Made by a program: the position numbers and the translations under genes. The notes below the pieces were generated by a model. The model did not search any database and was not told where the DNA came from. It was given only the letters and a program-made list of their open reading frames with translations. A stretch of DNA of 64,000 nucleotides from Orthonyx spaldingii (Eukaryota; Chordata; Aves; Passeriformes; Orthonychidae), in NCBI GenBank assembly GCA_013397795.1, contig VZTJ01000580.1, positions 363,808 through 427,807 of the forward strand. Reading direction: 5' to 3'. How positions within the stretch are numbered: the stretch's first letter is position 1; the number at the start of each line of letters is the position of its first letter. Shown one piece after another: positions 61,790 to 64,000 of this stretch.

Positions 61790-61940
61790 TGTTCTGTAGG
61801 CTGGGAAAGCATTAGCTGTGAGCAGTTGCAAACTCAGTGCATTTAATTTCCACACTTGGGACCATTAAATCACAGTCCTTACCATTTAAGGGAGGAAATC
61901 ACTAATGTGCTTCATTAGTGAAAAAAAGAATGTGTTAATC
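61790..61940. promoter_or_regulatory. Candidate element with an inverted TAAT pair
   Basis: TCACTAATG at 61,899-61,907 and CATTAGTGA at 61,913-61,921 form a perfect 9 bp inverted repeat around a 5 nt loop, so two TAAT homeodomain cores face each other. Upstream are GCATTTAATTTCC near 61,838 and ACCATTAAATC near 61,860. The arrangement suits dimeric homeodomain binding. Confidence 0.3.
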
Positions 61941-61959
61941 TCTATGTAGGATGTTCAAA

Positions 61960-62260
61960 GGCAGGTGTCATTGGACTTAGCAATGCTTGCAAACATTCAC
62001 TTTTTTAAGCACCCAGCCAACATTTATTCTATTCAAAATCAAGACTCAGATGAAAGTGGGCCACATCTTTTTAACATCAATATACACATACCTCACACGT
62101 GTCTGCCTGAATTATCCAGAAATACGGCAATCAAATCTATTTTAATGAAAGATTGTGAAAGTATTATTTCAGTCTGCAATATCCCAGCCTTCTCTTCCTG
62201 GAACCCGCAAAGTTCTGGCATTTATTTCAAAGATATCAGATCACTTATCTGATTCTGAAG
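61960..62260. promoter_or_regulatory. Candidate non-coding regulatory element
   Basis: AT-rich repeat-free sequence with a CACGTG E-box (62,096-62,101, inside ACACGTGT), TTATTCTATTCAAAATC near 62,024, GAATTATCC near 62,110, GGCAATCAAATC near 62,125 and TTTTAATGAAAG near 62,141. It is about 1 kb upstream of the CpG island. Weak evidence of function. Confidence 0.22.
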
Positions 62261-62759
62261 CATTCTTGTTCTCCTATTTCTAATAAAAGATGTGATTTTA
62301 ATTTTGATGTTGGCCTCAAGTGATCCTGAATTTGAAATTTGGACCAGGAAAATGCTGCACAGCTTGGGAGATCTGCAAAGTAACAGATTCGCAGGGAGCG
62401 GAAACAAACGAAAAACAACTGATGGGGGGAAAAAATGTTCAGAGAACGGCAAACTTCCACATCAGGGGCTTTCTCCTGAGACTAAGCTAGGAGGGAGGTT
62501 TAGACTAAACCTGTTTGCATTCATTTTGGATGCTCAGAGTGGCTGTCAGAAAGACTTGGACACATGCCCTGGATGGGAGTCACAGCTGTGACCTGCTCCG
62601 AGGGGGCTGAATGGGGAAGGTGCCTCCCTTCGCTTTTTGGGCATCGTCCTACATTTCACCAGCCTTCATCTCCCCACACTAATCCTTTGTGTACCGGTGG
62701 TTCCTGGCACATCATCTGCCAAGACACGGACTTCGTGCAGGAAAAAAAAAAAAGAAAAA

Positions 62760-62915
62760 ACCACTCTGCTTTTTAGTGCCAAAGTTATTAATAATTAACA
62801 TTCATAACACAAAACCGGTAAAACCAGCTCGGCAAAAATAAAGCCCGGCATTTTACTATTATTTTAGGGTTTAATTTAGTCATCGTAAGTTACTCAGGCT
62901 CATGTTTGCAAATCA
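62760..62915. promoter_or_regulatory. AT-rich element immediately upstream of the CpG island
   Basis: TTATTAATAA (perfect palindrome, 62,785-62,794), AATTAACATTC, AAACCGGTAAAACC near 62,813-62,826 (CCGG core resembling a Grainyhead-type site), GCAAAAATAAAG, and TTTAATTTAGTCATCG. The segment is sharply AT-rich and ends where CpG density rises. It may be a promoter-proximal element of the downstream gene. Confidence 0.28.
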
Positions 62916-63236
62916 CGCAGAGCTGGCGCTTCACCCCTCCGGCCCGACCAGTTCTGGAGCCGGGGGGCAGCGGGGTGGCTGCCGAGGGGGTTCCGCCCGC
63001 AAACCCCGCCGGACCGAGCGGGACACGGCCGGAGGGGTCGGACACTGCCCCCGGGCTCCCCGCCGCACGGGGGGCGGGACGGAGCCCGTGGGCGAGCACC
63101 GGGACACGGCCCGTCCGCCGGGGCTGCGCGGCGCCGGGCGCGGCGCCGGCTCGCCATTGCCCTCTGGAGGAGTCCGGGCAGCTCTCTGCGGTTCCGCGCG
63201 GGGCTGTGCTAAATTTTGGGATTGTTTTGTAATTTT

Positions 63237-63320
63237 CTTTCACTTCTCTCTTTTTTATTTTTTTTGTTTGGTTTTTGTTGTTGTTGTTGTTGTTGTTTTT
63301 GTTTGTTTTTTTTTTTAATT
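63237..63320. repeat. T-rich tract with (GTT)n inside the CpG island
   Basis: T-rich sequence with about seven GTT units (63,276-63,297), flanked by GC-rich DNA. Poly(dT) and GTT tracts disfavour nucleosomes. It splits the island's first and second GC-rich blocks. Confidence 0.9.
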
Positions 63321-63465
63321 TTACAGAGTGTTCCCAGCCTCGCACCGGCTGCCCGGCCGCGGCTCCCCGGACCGCTGGGTCCCGGTGACACAGGACTCGA
63401 GAATAGCCCAGGGCTGGCAGGGGCCGTGTGAACGACCGCGCCGTCGGGGCGGTTCGGAAAGTGCA

Positions 63466-63620
63466 CAAAAAAATGGGAAAGAAAAGAGAATTAAAAAAAG
63501 AAGAAAAAAAAAAATTAAAAAAGAAAGAAAGGGGAAAGAAAAAGTAGGGAAGAAATAAATAAAAAAAAAAGTTAAAAAAAAACTAAAGAAAATGAAAAGC
63601 GATTAAAAAGGAAAATGCAA
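63466..63620. repeat. A-rich purine tract inside the CpG island
   Basis: About 150 nt dominated by AAAGAAA, GAAAAA and AATTAAAAA words, with almost no C or T runs. Its composition is opposite to the T-rich tract on the other side of the GC-rich core, so the two could pair loosely. It abuts the last GC-rich block that contains the candidate start codon. Confidence 0.9.
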
Positions 63621-63903
63621 GGTTAGGGGGAAGGCGGAGAGACACCGGCGGCCGCTCGGGATGCTCCGTTCCACCTCCTTCCCTTCCGACCATTCCCGAC
63701 GGGAGCTCCCCCCCCGGCCGCCGGTGCGGGAGCCCCGCGGCGCGGGCATCCCCGGCGCGTACGTCCGTGTGTCCCCGTGTCCCCGCGTCCCGCCCCGCCC
63801 GCGTCACCGCCCGCGCCCGCGTCACGGGGCGCTCGGGGCGGGGCCCCCGCGCTTTCTGCGCGCTCCCCGGGCCCGTCCCGCCCCGGCCCCCCCTTCTCCC
63901 CAC

Positions 63904-63960
63904 ATGTCCGTTTGTTGTCGCCGTCACCATGGCGGCGGGGGCGGCGCGCCCGCCAAGTGA
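63904..63960 (+). CDS. Upstream ORF (uORF), 18 codons
   Basis: An ATG at 63,904 (context CACATGT, C at -3, weak) opens 18 codons ending at a TGA at 63,958-63,960. It is in a different frame from, and overlaps, the stronger ATG at 63,929. If the transcript starts upstream of 63,904 this uORF could reduce translation of the main frame. The encoded peptide is Cys-, Arg-, His- and Gly-rich and has no evident function. The start site is not known, so the uORF may not be transcribed. Confidence 0.25.
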   Translation: MSVCCRRHHGGGGGAPAK

Positions 63961-64000
63961 GGTGATAAGAGGGAGCGGCGGCGACAGGACCGCGCAGTGC
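63929..64000 (+). CDS. Candidate N-terminus of an unidentified gene (partial)
   Basis: ATG at 63,929 has a near-optimal Kozak context (TCACCATGG: A at -3, G at +4), and the frame is open for 24 codons to the window edge. It starts MAAGAARPPSEV and is then Gly-, Arg- and Ser-rich. Candidate first-exon donors are AA|GTGAGG at 63,956 and GAG|GTGATA at 63,962; with either, coding would be shorter here. The peptide is not one I recognise, and Ala/Gly-rich N-termini are common in GC-rich first exons. Alternatively the ATG is only the core of a YY1 site within a 5' UTR. The full gene lies beyond the window. Confidence 0.3.
   Translation, partial: MAAGAARPPSEVIRGSGGDRTAQC

Larger units (their letters stand above)
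55695..62900. other. Gene-poor stretch leading up to the CpG island
   Basis: No exon is recognised. A/C-rich and poly-A tracts occur at 57,103-57,132 and 59,413-59,428. Motif-dense, AT-rich segments at 57,420-57,690, 57,900-58,200, 58,290-58,510, 61,790-61,940, 61,960-62,260 and 62,760-62,915 are listed separately. Their density rises towards the promoter. Open frames here are short and show no family resemblance. Confidence 0.55.
62915..64000 (+). promoter_or_regulatory. CpG-island promoter, runs off the right edge
   Basis: CpG density rises sharply from about 62,915. The island has three GC-rich blocks (62,918-63,207; 63,326-63,465; 63,625-64,000) separated by a T-rich tract and an A-rich tract. 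The last block has GC boxes (CCGCCC/GGGCGG words near 63,790-63,845 and 63,875-63,890), GCGTCACCG and GCGTCACGG CRE-half-like sites near 63,801 and 63,819, and a YY1-like CCATGGCGGC at 63,928-63,937. No TATA box is obvious, as expected for a CpG promoter. The likely gene lies to the right on the plus strand; a divergent transcript to the left is possible. Confidence 0.8.

Noticed and set aside
62890..63468. 192-codon minus-strand open frame in the CpG island
   Set aside because: GC-rich DNA has few stops; the frame includes Asn/Lys runs from the GTT/T-rich tract and no known domain.

Overview
The window is vertebrate nuclear DNA, almost certainly from a bird. The best evidence is a set of CR1 LINE fragments: a reverse-transcriptase piece on the minus strand near 40.6 kb, 3' ends near 7.1, 27.0, 37.2, 49.1 and 55.6 kb, and the tandem ATTCTGTG octamer that ends many avian CR1 copies. 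The 26.8-27.1 kb copy resembles a CR1 subfamily I associate with songbirds; that narrower placement is from memory and is tentative. There is nothing bacterial here: no operons, ribosome sites, CRISPR arrays or insertion sequences.

Layout. Positions 1 to about 62,900 form a gene-poor stretch in which I recognise no protein-coding exon, tRNA, snRNA or known microRNA. It holds decayed CR1 fragments, microsatellites and A/T-rich tracts, and many AT-rich segments dense in transcription-factor motifs (POU octamers, homeodomain TAAT cores, GATA, MEF2, AP-1, CRE, TEAD). These look like candidate conserved non-coding elements or enhancers. From about 62,915 to the right edge lies a CpG island broken by a T-rich and an A-rich tract. 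It looks like the promoter and first exon of a gene that probably runs off the right edge. A strong-Kozak ATG at 63,929 is open to position 64,000, and a short overlapping uORF starts at 63,904. I cannot name the gene.

Interpretation. The simplest reading is an upstream regulatory landscape next to a CpG-island promoter. A smaller promoter-like element (TATA-like and MEF2-like boxes in a CpG-enriched patch) sits at 13.14-13.32 kb and could be a tissue-specific or lncRNA promoter.

The most unexpected signal is a set of inverted repeats that the repeat types named above do not explain. Three have 14-15 bp arms and spacers of about 63-70 nt (2,714-2,806; 23,584-23,678; 57,346-57,443). Three are more compact (20,343-20,401; 35,474-35,503; 41,303-41,334). 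Under a simple random model even one of the long type would be unlikely. They could be relics of ancient palindromic repeats, constrained hairpins or unannotated small-RNA precursors. Two long open frames (1,726-3,006 and 18,121-18,921) are also longer than expected, but show no recognisable protein.
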